Positions 24,601 through 36,573 of a stretch of DNA of 64,000 bases are shown here, piece after piece. The stretch's first letter is position 1; each line of letters opens with the position of its first letter. Both the position numbers and the translations under genes were made by a program. The notes below the pieces were generated by a model, which was given only the letters and a program-made list of their open reading frames with translations, searched no databases and was not told the DNA's origin. The stretch comes from Diogma glabrata (Eukaryota; Arthropoda; Insecta; Diptera; Cylindrotomidae), in assembly GCA_963693315.1 (NCBI GenBank), contig OY856187.1, positions 382,529,460 to 382,593,459 on the forward strand, read 5' to 3'.

Positions 24601-26140
24601 GCTTTTCCTTGGTAACCTCCCACCTTTTATTGCGGTTCATTGAAGCAAAAGTACTACACTTCTCAAGTGACCTGCAATCTCCTTGACATCCAAAGCAAGA
24701 ATCAATTTTGGGTTTTGAACCTTCTGAGTAAACGTTTACCCTCGAGGTTTGTTGCTTTGGCTTGTCAAAACTAGTTGAAGTCACTCTTGAGGCAACCATG
24801 GCGAGATTATCAATCCAGTTATCAAAGTGTTCAAGAGTTGGGTACACTTTTTGTTGTGCAACAATTTCCCACTGCATCTGAAGCTCGACTTGAAGTCGTT
24901 CTTTAAGTTTGTCCAACATCATTGGATCTCGTAAGTGATCCACCATACCAGCTGTCTTCATAGTGACTATCATGTGGTGGACTTGAGTACCAAATTTAAG
25001 TATAGAATTTGGATTTTTCATCGAAGCTTGTGGTAACTTTGTAATCTCAACCACTAACTCTCTGATGAGATCATTTGCTTGACCATGCAAGGTCCAAAGA
25101 CGACGAAGGACAAATGGAACGTTTGCAGGTAGAGAAAGCATACCTTCAACGCTTGTTCTTGCTTCACCAGTTAATGAATTTTGTAGTCGAATTAAGTTCT
25201 CCATGTCATCGAAGTTACACGTTAATGTGCTTGTTGCGTAACTTGATAAAAAAATTGGCCATTGTCGAAATGCTCCAGAAAATTTTGGCAGATCTTTAGA
25301 AATCCCTTTGCGAGCTTGAATGTGTTCTTTGGACAGGTAAATTCTCTCTCTGTTTTGCAACAACACTGGATATGGAAAACTGTCTCTCATTGATTGTTGG
25401 CCTTGAAACGTTGGACCAATCACAAAGGGCATTGCGTATGGATTAAGATTAAAACCTTGAGACATACTTGTTGGCACGCTTCGTAAAACAGTTGGCCTAG
25501 TAGAAGTTGATTGAGTCATTATGTTTTGAACGCTTGTTACTGATGATGGAACATAATTGTTGAAACGACTTTGTGATGAACTGGTGGGTAATGGAGCATT
25601 GGATTGAGTAGAATCATAAGCGAAATTTGAAATTGAAGAATCAATCGAAGTACGTGTTGAGGTAGGGATCGTTGGAACCAGCTGAAACTCTGGAGATGAA
25701 GCAAGTTCAGAATGCTGAGCCTCTCCTATGTTTGTTTGCGACTGTTCCGGTGGTACCACTCTCATTGTTTGAACCTCTTGAAGAAGTCTATTTCGACGTT
25801 GAAGTAATTCTCTCATTTGCCTAAGTAATTCAATCTTGGCTTCTAATGTTTCCTTAGTTTTAACTAAAGTTGATCTATTAATAGCTGGTTCTTGAGCTTC
25901 TGAGATCGTTGTTTGTGTTTCAGAGCTTGTTGTCGAATTGATACATTCATCACACGTGTATGGATGATCACCTATCTCAAATTCTGGTATTCTTGCACAT
26001 TCTTGATGGAAGCATTCATTACACCTCTGGCAAGAGACCATAATTGCCGAATCAGGTCGATCACAGATAGCACAACGTGCTAACATTGCAGTAGCGCCTC
26101 TTAAAGTCCGTTGATTTGGATCTTGCATGATAAACCTCAC
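21694..26140 (-). mobile_element. Degenerate BEL/Pao retrotransposon (gag-pol, truncated)
   Basis: This runs on the minus strand. The first block (26140-23486, 884 codons) has an N-terminal PHD/RING-like zinc finger (CAIC..., CQRCNECFHQEC..., CDEC, residues about 22-66), a Gag region of the DUF1759 type, and zinc-knuckle-like cysteine motifs (CFGCQGDC ... CFRCLVKH). A retropepsin-like segment follows with AFMDEGSAVTLMDSKLY. The same frame then meets two stops (about 23484 and 23398) and continues as reverse transcriptase (23395-23015) with VSGDLKHMFH and the catalytic YVDDY at about 23098-23084. After a frameshift, 22800-22102 has the RNase H-like region typical of Pao (LHAFCDAGAEAYCTIIF, HLELEAALIGTRYL). 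21999-21694 is the start of the integrase region. The integrase core and 3' LTR are missing, and no 5' LTR was identified beyond 26140. It is not functional as found. Confidence 0.85.
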
Positions 26141-26690
26141 ATATAATGTTTGAGAAATTGTTGGAAAATGTCTGTAGTATGCGCTTTGTCAAAAACTCAA
26201 TTTATGTGTCTTGTCTTTTTAATGCAGTACTCAAACCTATAATTCATTTTTCAATCAGATTTACAATCAATTAATTTGTTTGAAATAGTTATCTTACATT
26301 AGTTTTTCTTTCACAAATTTTGAAATGTGAGACTTTTCTCGATTGTTATTGAATCTTAAATTTAATACAATTTTTCAATCTCTTTGAGATAATTTAAAAC
26401 AAGTGCTGATCAAATTTTAATGACTCTAAGTTTCAGGAAAACGTATTATCTGCTTGGTTGTCAAATTTCAAAAGAAAGAATAAACTATTCAATAGTTTAA
26501 AGAAAATTTACAAAGCATACTATATAATTTAATTTTGAAAGTTTGTAGAGTTTGTAGAATTCGTAGCCTCGTATGATGGTTGAATTCTATGATTTTAAAA
26601 AGGAATTCGATTTTTTGCCAGGAGTGGAATTCCGCTTAGTTCAAGTGGAATTTGGCTTCTACGTTGTATTCAATTATTTGCAACAGGTAT
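26141..26690. other. Sequence beyond BEL/Pao 5' end
   Basis: AT-rich DNA adjoining the gag start. A 5' LTR or primer-binding site of the BEL/Pao element would be expected here, but without a second LTR copy none can be delimited. No gene seen. Confidence 0.35.
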
Positions 26691-26694
26691 GGTT

Positions 26695-26823
26695 TTGAAG
26701 TTTCTCAGAAAAAAACTCTACTTCACATTTTTCGTGTTTCGGTTGGGATTCGAACCTACCTCGTCAGTGCCCGGCTCGAATCCTTGGGCAGACACGCTAT
26801 CGATTACGCCGTTGAGACGATGA
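26695..26823 (-). mobile_element. tRNA-derived SINE, copy 1
   Basis: On the minus strand the sequence has an A-box-like gcgtaatcgatagcgtgtc and a perfect B box ggttcgaatcc (plus-strand ggattcgaacc at 26746-26756), then aaccgaaacacgaaaaat. The copy at 54395-54530 (+) shares atagcg, ctgcc..., the B box and aaccgaaatacg, so this is a dispersed tRNA-derived SINE family and not a tRNA gene. Confidence 0.65.
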
Positions 26824-27204
26824 CAATTTCAAAGTTGAAACTTCTTCATCACTTATTTATTTTTACTTAAGCTGAATTTTTCCACTGTCATTAGACTCTA
26901 TATTATGGAAATGTTTTTACATTATATGGGATTTTTCGCATTAAATTTCTAGACAATACTTTGTGTGAATTCATAGAATGGGGAAATTTCCTATTCTAAT
27001 TAACATCCTAAGTCACGATTGTATAGTTATTATTGATTGTTTCAAATCAATGTGAAATCAATGGCTGACCCTTGGCCAATTTGCAGTCCTATATGTATTA
27101 ACATTCAACTACATTAGGAGAGTTTAAATTAGTTTTGAATTTTTGAGATCAATTAAACTCAAGTAAGTAAAGAAGTAATTGGAATTTTTTCAATTGAGAA
27201 TTTT

Positions 27205-27940
27205 AGATTGAAAATTTTTTGCCTTAGTTTCATTTTAATTTAAACCAATGAAATTCTCTAAAATGTAATGACATCATTCAATTTCACCAATAACATTTGA
27301 GGCCCTGCGGCCTCGTGCTTTTATCAATATACTTGCTTTCGAAATTTTCAGCAAAAAATTATTTCGAATTATCACCGCCCTTGGGAAATTACAACTGATA
27401 ATAGCACGATTTCGCAGGCTGACGGCTATTATCAATACCACTTGCTTGAGGAATTTTTCCAAAAGTTATGAGCATTTATCAACGAACGAGGGAATTCGTT
27501 TAGAAAATTTTTTGCTATTTTTCATGTCTTTGTATATTTTTTATGAATTTTACGTTGGCCTACTTTGATATCAGTTAATTATTTCAAAATTAGACTGATA
27601 ATTATTAATATCCCAGCAGGCCAGACGTATAAATATTTGTTATTAGTATAATTCAAATGTTATTGGTGAAATTGAATAGTGTCATTACTTTTTAGAGAGT
27701 TTCATTGGTGAATAAAACTAAAGCAAAAAATTTTCAGTTGTAATTTCCCAAGGGCGGTGATAATTCGAAATAATTTTTTGCCAAAAATTTCAAAAGCAAG
27801 TATATTGATAAAAGCACGAGGCCGTAGGTAGAGGGTTTTTATCAATACCACTTGCTTGAGGAATTTTTCAAATAATTATGAGAATTTATCAACGAACGAG
27901 GGGAATTCGTTTAGAAAATTTTTTGCCATTTTTCATTTAT
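27205..27940. repeat. Cluster of nested inverted and direct repeats
   Basis: Block A (about 27206-27298, ending aatttcaccaataacattt) is repeated in reverse complement at 27656-27742. Block B (about 27303-27392, with cctcgtgcttttatcaatat and accgcccttgggaaattac) is repeated in reverse complement at about 27738-27828. Block C (cttgcttgaggaatttttc ... atttatcaacgaacgag) is in direct orientation at about 27430-27525 and 27838-27938. The order is A-B-C-A'-B'-C, so it is not a simple palindrome. Each block was inverted separately or the cluster arose from overlapping foldback elements. The 62-codon minus-strand frame here is a by-product. Confidence 0.65.
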
Positions 27941-27944
27941 TTAT

Positions 27945-28503
27945 CAGCAATTTCACGAAGATTCAACATCGTTTTGACTTGACCCCTTTTAATTTTGATT
28001 ATTTTTGTTTATAGATAGTCTTTCATAATTAAAAAATACAAGTTCTCTTAGAATTTTTTTTTTCGACCAGACGTCTTCACAGGGTGCCCCTCAATTTTTT
28101 GTTATTTTGTGATGCGGGTGCATTTTGACGATCGATTGTAGAAAAACTACTCCATCGATTTTCATAAATGATTTGTCGTTGAATAGGTATTACAACAAAG
28201 TTTTTAAAAATGTACACTATACTATTTTTTTGAAATAGTTTTTAACGGTGTAACATAAGAAAAAACGGTGTAATTGAAGAAAAGATGGCGCTACACCTTT
28301 TTTTTTAACTAAATTGAAGCTTATTTTATATCTAACTTCTTGTGAAAGCTTAGGACTAGTGATATTATTTGTTTTAAAGATAAAATTCGTTGTGCATATG
28401 ACTGTCGGGAATCAGTTGTTTTTGTTCTGAAGGAAAATTATAAAAATGGCGTTATAAACTAAGAGATTTTTTTTTATGTTAAATATCAAATATTTTATTA
28501 TTA
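27945..28503 (+). repeat. Dispersed ~550-bp repeat, copy 1
   Basis: Shares almost its whole length with 42759-43306: both begin tttcacgaagattcaac, both contain ttcacagggtgcccctcaat, gatggcgctacacc and gactgtcgggaatcagttg, and both end atgttaaatatcaaa.attt. Differences are mainly small indels and A/T runs. There is no ORF and no terminal inverted repeat that I can see. Likely an undefined transposon fragment or segmental copy. Confidence 0.75.
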
Positions 28504-31500
28504 AATGAACTTTTTAAAATATTATAAAAATTATATATGTACAATAAAGTACTGAACTGAGAATTAAAACAATAATTAAATTCAGAAAAAAAAAAATTTC
28601 ACGAATATTTTTTTATAGAAATATGAATTAATAGAATTGCACATTTATTTAATAATATATGGAATGTGAAATTAAATAAAAAAAAATGAAAAAATGTTAG
28701 TTAAATAAAATGTTTTTAGAAATGACACCCTTCTCAGCAGTTACCTTTATTTTCAGAACTAGTGAAATTTGCTATCAAATCCCTCTCATAATGAAAGTTT
28801 CATTGTAATTTGATTTATAAATAAAAAGCAATTAGGTTAACTTAAATCAATCGTTATAATCTAAATTTATCCATAATACATTAATTTAAAATTATTCAGA
28901 AAATAAAAATAAATTGCCTAATTTGATTTATAAATCAAATTGTTTATTGGTTTTAATGTACCCGTATATTAACTTATTAAGTAAGTGTCGTTAAAAAAAA
29001 TCTATAAAACTTATTTTCGTTTAGAAATAATAAATTTATTGATTTTTTTTAAAAAGCATAAATACTTTTGTTAATTATAATGCAACAACAGTAACTGAAA
29101 ATAAATTTTTATTTGATCCACATAAATATATAAAACCATCAAAAAATCCTTTTCCTTTAATAAAGTTTAAAATAAAAAATTCAAAATAATAGTTTCACTA
29201 TACCAAAAAAAAAAAATATTAAAATGCGGCCACAAAAAACAATATAAATATCCTAAATATCCATTCAATCCTATAATCTTGTATCACATAATATTATATT
29301 TGGATTTTTTTGAGTTTAAATTTTTTTATTCTTATTTGTGTGTGATCCTATTTTCTGTAGTTTGATGGTTTTTGATAAAATAAATAAGAACAAAATCCAC
29401 CTTCTAATAAAAGGACTGTATAAATATAGGAGGAAGCTCAGTATACAGTGATTATGGTCACAATTCTTTTGGGTTTCTTTATATTTAAAGTTAGAGTATG
29501 ATGAACTTATAATCACTTAAGGCGATATGATAAAAATATAAAATGTATTCTAGGATGAAAGAAAGGATGATATGGTTTTAATGTTTTTTGTTTTCCTTAA
29601 TAATTTAATATATGTAAAATTAACGATTTTTTCGATTTACTTGAAAATTTTATGGGGATAGATTAAGACGATTGACAGACGATTGACAATGTTTTGTTAC
29701 AATTGTAAGTATTACATTGTGATTTCATTAATATGAAATGTCAAGTCTACTAAATCTTACTTAGCCAAACAAGAACTGGGGTTATATGCCCAAACATATA
29801 AATAAATTCAAAATATTGTAAATTTACACAATATTGGGAAATTCGTATTTCAAAATACCAAAGTGGTGTAAAATTCTACACAACAATATTGTGAATCAGA
29901 CAAGAACAATATAGTTACTGTCAAAATCACAGTTTTGTTTTGGCTTTCCGTGACGACTTTTTAAAGGGGTATTCTGGTCCAGAGCCTAATTTTTTAACTC
30001 ACGGATATTCTGGGACACACCACTTTTGTGTCAAACATTTATTTTTTCTTTGCAAGGTTCCGAATTCAAAATTTACTGAAACACTTATTTTTGATGCATT
30101 ATGACATTATATCCATTTTCAAAATCTTTTCCATGTTTCAATTGTGCAAAAATTGCAAATTTACCTAAATTTTAATTAAAACGGTTCCCATGTTACGTTT
30201 TTGTAAATATTGCAAAAACACAACATTAAATTCTGGATTAAAATAATTTTAATCAAATTACGTTTTCTTTTGTTTTTCTATTAATTTTTCTCTGTCTAAG
30301 ATTCAGTTGTCTGAAATTAGATCTTTTTTTTTATGTAAATCCTGGAATTCAACGTTTTTGTCAACAAATTTTAAATCGTGGGATTTAGTTTTTTTTTCCG
30401 GTTTCAAGTTAGTTTAAAATGTAAATTTATCGCGAGCGTAATGTATCCCACAATTGGTAACAAATAGAAAATTCATAGTTCCTAGGCGAACCGTTTTAAT
30501 TAAAATTTAGGTAAAAATACACAAATTTGTGTGATCAGTTATGGAAAACCATTTTTACACCAAGTTGTGAAGCATTTTGATAAAACTGACAATATTTTCG
30601 ATTGACAAATATGTGTTCATAAGGTCTCTGACGATGTGATTTTTATAATTATATGAATACAAATATAATTATAGTAGAACAGAAGCATATAAAATTGGCA
30701 CCATTCTAGCTCACTTGATAACGCGCTATCTTTGTAGATCAAGGTGCCGAGTTTGATTCCCGACGGTTATACATTGTTCATAATGTGTGTTTTCAGTTCT
30801 GGTCGTTGATGAATCACTCACTTTGAGTGTAAAGTTATTAAAGAAAACAGTCAACACGATGTCTGCAGGTACTTCATCCAAGCTATTGAGTTTAAATGGT
30901 GGGACTCATTGCTGTAGATTGTGAAACATGTAGATTATGAAAAAAAACTTCTCGACATTTCAAGACATGACGATTCTAAAAAATCAAATAATATATTCAT
31001 CTGTCTATCTGCCTATTCACATCGTCTATCACATTAAACCTAAAACAATATTTTATTAAAATATTATTCGATGCTTCTTTTTTTAATCGATCGTTTTGAT
31101 TTGTATAATATTTTATATTTCACTTGTGATTCAAAATTAGAGGAATAAAGACAAGACAATCAGTGTAAATCAAGTGTGAAATTATATTCATAATCATAAA
31201 CCGGAGTTAGACGAAGAAGGTTGTCTCCTAAATTTTTAAGGAAAAAAAAAACGAAAAAAATAATCGAAAATAGAAAAATAAGTGTGTGTTAAAGTGTTTG
31301 TGTTAGTGTTTATGAAAATAAAATTGTTGAAGAACGGAGGCGTACAAATATATAATTGGTGAGATTGTTCTTTATTAAAAAATTATTTGGTACTTTATAT
31401 TTACGGTTACCAGGGAGTAGGCAGGTAAAACTCTACCTTTTATTGCTTTGATGTAATAAATTTATTTATTATTTTAAAGCATAAATTTGTTTTATATTGC

Positions 31501-31735
31501 TTGGCAACAGGAAATGTAGTATTTCGTTTTAGTTGTTAGTAGGAATTTCGAATTTAAGCCTTTATTTGTACTCTTCAATTTTGTTAGTGAATTTTATGTC
31601 CCCATTTTTTTTTGATTTTATCTTATCGTGCTACTGTTGCATGAAACCTGCTATCGAGTTTTTGTGACAGAGATGCCCAGTTTATTTTGTACTGTGTAGT
31701 GTTGAAATTTAGGTCTGGCCGAATTTCTGTATCTA
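28504..31735. other. AT-rich intergenic region
   Basis: Very AT-rich, with long A and T runs and only short frames. The only recognisable item is the tRNA-like SINE head at 30699-30768. No exon structure was found. Confidence 0.4.
30699..30768 (+). mobile_element. tRNA-like SINE head
   Basis: tagctcacttgataacgc resembles a polymerase III A box, and about 40 bases later gagtttgattccc resembles a B box. The ends do not form a convincing acceptor stem, so a SINE head or tRNA pseudogene is more likely than a working tRNA gene. Confidence 0.5.
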
Positions 31736-31739
31736 TACC

Positions 31740-34075
31740 TGTAATGTCAAAGGGTAAGTCTTTGTTTTAACAAAATGGCAGCAGGGTGAACCAACAGCTT
31801 AGCATTGACTTCACCAACATAAGAGGTTTCAATTTGAATCTAAACATGGTTCATCACTACATCGAAAAAAATAAACCTGACATATTGTTTCTTACCGAAA
31901 CTGTTGTTAGTGGCAAAGCATCGAAATTGAATCTCAATAAATACCGGATACCTAGCTACGCATTGGACATTTGTTCGAGATTCACTTTCATGTATGAAAT
32001 TCACTTGCATATGAAGATCTCAGGGGTTGATGAAACTATGTTTATAATAAGATTATACAGATCCCCAAATTCTCCCCCAGGATGTCCCTTTTTCGATCAA
32101 ATATCGGCTAATCTAGACAAGATTACCACGGACTACCCCAAAGCAAGACTGGTCATTCTTGGAGACTTTAATATTCATAATAAAAAAGGGCTTCAGGATT
32201 CATCGCTCATTGACGACGTAGGAAGACCAGCCGAACTGATACTCGCAGATTATCATGGTTTGACGCAAATGATAGAGTGTCCCACTAGATTCGCAGACAA
32301 TTCACATCATAACAATAGCTTGCTGGATCGGTTTTTGACAAACGAACCAGATACTACGAAGACAAAAGTTGAACAACCCCTCGGAACATCAGACTATTTA
32401 CTAATATCAGCAATAGTGCAAATTACATCACCGACAAAAATTAAAGCAAATCCTCGTCGCGTTTGGAGCTATATTCGCGCTGACTGGGATGAACTGAGAA
32501 ACTTTTATGATGAAACACCTTGGAAAACTATTTGTTGTGTTGATCAAGATCCTAACACATCGGCAATAAGAATTTCTGAAATCATAAAAGACGGAATGCG
32601 ACAACGTGGGATGTTGTGGGATGAGGCAGTGAGGAATAAACGCAAAGCATTTAAGACGTATAATGCTAATAAAACACCTAAAACCCATAGCGCCTATACG
32701 AAAGCCAGAAATATTAGTAAGATCAAAATAGACTTGGACAAAGACGCGTTTATCCAGAAGAAAGCAAAGAAATTCGCTGAGCACCCATCTGGCTCACGTA
32801 GTTTCTTTCAGGCAGTTAAATCCAGTCCAGAGCAATTTCACTCGATCCTCTATTCCAACCTTAGTTCTAAATGACATTCCCGTGAGCGACTCGAAAAAGA
32901 AGGCAGGATCTTTTGGGTTGTACTTTCGCAGAAAACTCAATCATAGTTGAACCCCCCTCGCCATTCTCCTACACTCATTCCCCCAGTTGTAACAAAAATG
33001 AAACCAATTATTTTTCGTTGCAGTATTGTACGGAAAATGCTTCTTTCTATCAATATCAACAAATCTGCTGGCCCCGATGGTATTCCACCCTTCATTATTA
33101 AAAACTTTGCTAGGCAACTAACTCCAATTTTAACCAAATTTTCGATTTATCTTATAAAACCGGAATATTTCCCGATTCTTGGAAGCTGACCAGCGTTCAA
33201 CCCATAGTAAAGAAAGTAAGATAGACCTAACAATTATAGACCAATTGCAATTTTGTCGGTTTTAGCTAAAATATTTGAAAAATATGTTAACTACAATTTA
33301 ATAGATTATCTGGAAATGTTGCGAATTATTGATGATAAACAATATGGTTTTGGTCATCTGTTAGCCTACGTTTCCCATCTCTGGAACAAATCGCTGGAAA
33401 ACCATGGTGAAACATTCAGTATTTCACTTAACATTTCCAAAGCATTTGATAAAGTGTGCCATAAAAATCTCATAGCTAAATTAAAATCTTATGGCATAGA
33501 CCATCTTACTGTCTCATGGATTCATAGTTTTCTTACAGGTCGCCAATTTCATGTTAATTTAGATGGTATCACATCCAATATTTTCACAACCAATGCTGGG
33601 GCTCCCCAAAGATCTGCACCCTCACCAACCTCATTTCTTATATACATTAATGACTTACTTATTTCCACAGTGCACCCAATTCATAGTTTTGCTTATGACA
33701 GCACATTGCATGCATCACATGCATCTCCTGAATTTCGATCTCATACTGCAGTTACCATTGATAGGGAGCTGCTAATTGATTCTATACCTCGTTGTAGAAC
33801 TGTGTCCTTCCAGAACGACTATTTTAATTGAGTGACCAAATTGTGGAACTCAATGCCTTCCTCTGTATTTCCCGATGAATTTTCCCCTCGGGCATTTAAA
33901 GAAAATGCCCATCATCATTTAAAACAATTAGTATAGTTATCTCTATATCCCCATTCCTTCCATTTTCCTCATCTCCTTCCTTTATAGTTGACATGGTATC
34001 TTCGGATATTCAAAGAGTTTGAATAATGAATATTTCATATTTAGTGTGCTAAACATGTCTAACTAATTAATAAAA
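31740..34075 (+). mobile_element. CR1/Jockey-group LINE, endonuclease plus RT, inactive
   Basis: 31786-32874 encodes an apurinic-like endonuclease: NIRGFNLNLN, KPDILFLTET, VILGDFNIHN and LGTSDYLLIS. In the last, tyrosine (codon 32395-32397) replaces the histidine of the usual SDH motif. Three frames then give the reverse transcriptase: NKSAGPDGIPPFIIK (33050-33100), NNYRPIAILSVLAKIFEKY, AFDKVCHKNL, and SFAYDST, where tyrosine at 33694 replaces the first catalytic aspartate of FADD. Frameshifts occur near 32910-32950, 33180-33240 and 33355. A clean internal deletion at 33785 removes about 600 bp present in the sister copy at 55112-56206. The 3' end has an untranslated stretch and poly(A) at about 34063-34075. 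The 5' ORF1 is absent. Confidence 0.85.
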
Positions 34076-36034
34076 AAAAAATATTAAGATTGCCATCGGG
34101 ATTATGAACCTGGACAACCCTTTTCCAACTAACTTCAAGATACACCACCTGCACAAGAAATTTCAAGATTATTTACCACCGCAATTTCACTCCGACCAGC
34201 AGTTTAGTTGCTACAATAGTAGAAAACATTAATCAACAGTAATACATGGTCGTTCGAGCCGGATTCTAGACGCATAACTAGTAGTCTAAGTGAACCATGA
34301 TTAGAAATTTTCACTATAAAAAACGAAACAAGAAAATAAGAAACTAGAATTATAATTTAAGGTTAAAACAAAAGATCAATACTGTGAGTCAAAATTTAAT
34401 TCTTTTCAATCCTTTAGAATGGACAGCAACAATTTCAGTCGACTGTTTCACAAAAACCTATTTTGAGTTTGGTGGTATCTGGTTATCCTTTATCAAAGCA
34501 AAATAAAGAAACATCAACTTAGTTGGCGGCAGATGTAATAGGGAGATAGTAAGGAAATTTTTAAAGAATTTTTTGTGAGAATCTGGGTCCCACCTCTTCT
34601 AAAAAATTAGAAAATATCAGGGTACAGTTACCATTAAATGTCAGCATGTTGCAGAGTATATGTCGTTTTTTTAAACAAATAATTATCTTTTAAAAAGAAG
34701 CATTTACGCTAAATGGAAGAATCTTTGAAGTTTTGTGGACTAATTGGAACAGCTGGGATGGAAAATATCAGGGCGTGTTAGGTAAAATGTCATGTTTTCA
34801 CTTAAGTTGTAATTATTGAAATGTTGCATTTAGACTAAATGGAGAGGTTTTGTAAGAAATTTTCTGAACTAATTATAACAGTTAGGTTGGAAAAAAATCA
34901 GCTCGTATCTGTTGCAATTATTGAAAATAAGCGTTTACCTTAATGAAAATGTTTTATGGGAATGTCTGGTACAATGCGAAATAACTATGCGTACTCAATC
35001 CACACGAGCAACGTCGGGCAGTGTAATTCATTTCACTTATATTTTATTGTTTACAATGGTGCAAAGATTCTCCACCGTATAACACAAAAAATAAAAAAAA
35101 TTTCTCTTCTGATGAAAATGTTCCAAATAAGAAATATAAATCGGTCAAGAGAACGGACGATATTTCTTATCAGAACGATCCCTTACTTGAACATGCTAAA
35201 ACAAATTATTCTTTGTATTGACAGTTTGACCCATTAGGCAATGTTGAGTGCTCATTATCTACTCTAAGTGATAACTTGAATTCGTACATCATAAATTCAG
35301 TTTTAAAATCGCAATCAAATACTGTCAATGAATTATTTTAAGATCAAGATAAACTTGTGGTTTTCGACTGTTAAAAATTAAAATATTAAATTTTTAACAA
35401 TTTTACAACAAGCAAAACGATTATTTTTTAGTATAGATTTCGATTATCAAAACGGTAAATTCAACGGTTGTTCAACGGCAACGACTATTTAAACTTTTGT
35501 TTTTAGTTGTGATTTCAGATTTGGATCATAATGGCTGTAAAAGTGATGACCCCGGTTACAGTGGTGATAAGAAAAATTTCCTAATTAAAATCGTTCAAAT
35601 TAAATCCTTGTTAATCCAGAAAAGGTCATAATTGGAGGTTGTGGTGCCAGTTCTGTGTCAGCAATAATTAACCATCATTATTCGATCTTTTTTATCTAGT
35701 TAAAAAATATACATATCCTAACAAGAATCAGTTTCTAAGTAAACGGAATTTTAAACTGTTATTGAAAATCAATAACGTGAGCATCGGCAAATCAATCTCG
35801 TAGTACAAAATGTTCCATTCTAGTGATTTAAGCAACCTTGATTAAGAGATTTAGATAGAGAAAATTATTGACTTTTAAAATATTCTCATCAACAAAGAAG
35901 ACATCTTACAGCCTAGCCTAAGAAATATATTGTAAACACAATTGAAGAGAAAGTTTTCCCCAATCCTCGTTACATTCTGCTCTTTTAAAAATCGTAACGT
36001 AACACTTTCGTTTTTACTTACCTAAAGCTGTTTA
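34076..36034. other. Intergenic, nothing recognised
   Basis: AT-rich DNA between a LINE tail and a partial higher-order repeat element. The 93-codon frame at 34956-35237 has no recognisable motif. Confidence 0.4.
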
Positions 36035-36573
36035 AAACATTGCGTCTATTTGCATCTTTTCCCAAAGTGTCATCAAAATTCATTCACGAACGAATGCTTC
36101 CAAAAAACATAAAAAACATGTTGGAAAAAACCACCTGTTGTATGCTGGACCCCACAGCCCTTTATTCAATGTACTCCAAAAACTGATAAATTTTTTTTCA
36201 TGTTACTTGAAAGCTTTTACCAACGTTTCATGACAATCGATCAGCAATTGTAGGCTACAGTAAGGATAAACACCTGAAAAAAAAAACTTTTTAACCGGAA
36301 CTGGCAAACTGGAAATTGGTATGCAAAAATATTGGAAACAGTACTAAACCTTAAATTAAACCTTATATATCAAGTTTCCATGAGATCATAAGCCGGGATT
36401 AGAAGTTATTAAAGATTTAAACTTAGTGGTGTTCCAGAGACCCCCGCCATTTTGTCCAAATTTGAAATGAATCCATATCTTCCATTTTCAAGTAAACCTG
36501 GATCATTTGCCAAAGTTTCATCAAGATCCTATGCAGAAATGTCACGCACCCACACACCCCCCTACACACACAG
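36035..36573 (+). mobile_element. Partial copy of the CCGGAAGT higher-order element
   Basis: This corresponds to the last ~570 bp of the copy at 6473-8656: tttgcatcttttcccaaagtg, the degraded motif pair aaccggaactggcaaactgg at about 36294, gaccccc.gccattttgtcc and the terminal cacacacagacgta. The leader and the upstream units are missing. It is fused without spacer to an R1-clade LINE fragment, so the frame at 36452-37051 begins in repeat sequence and is not a real start. Confidence 0.75.
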
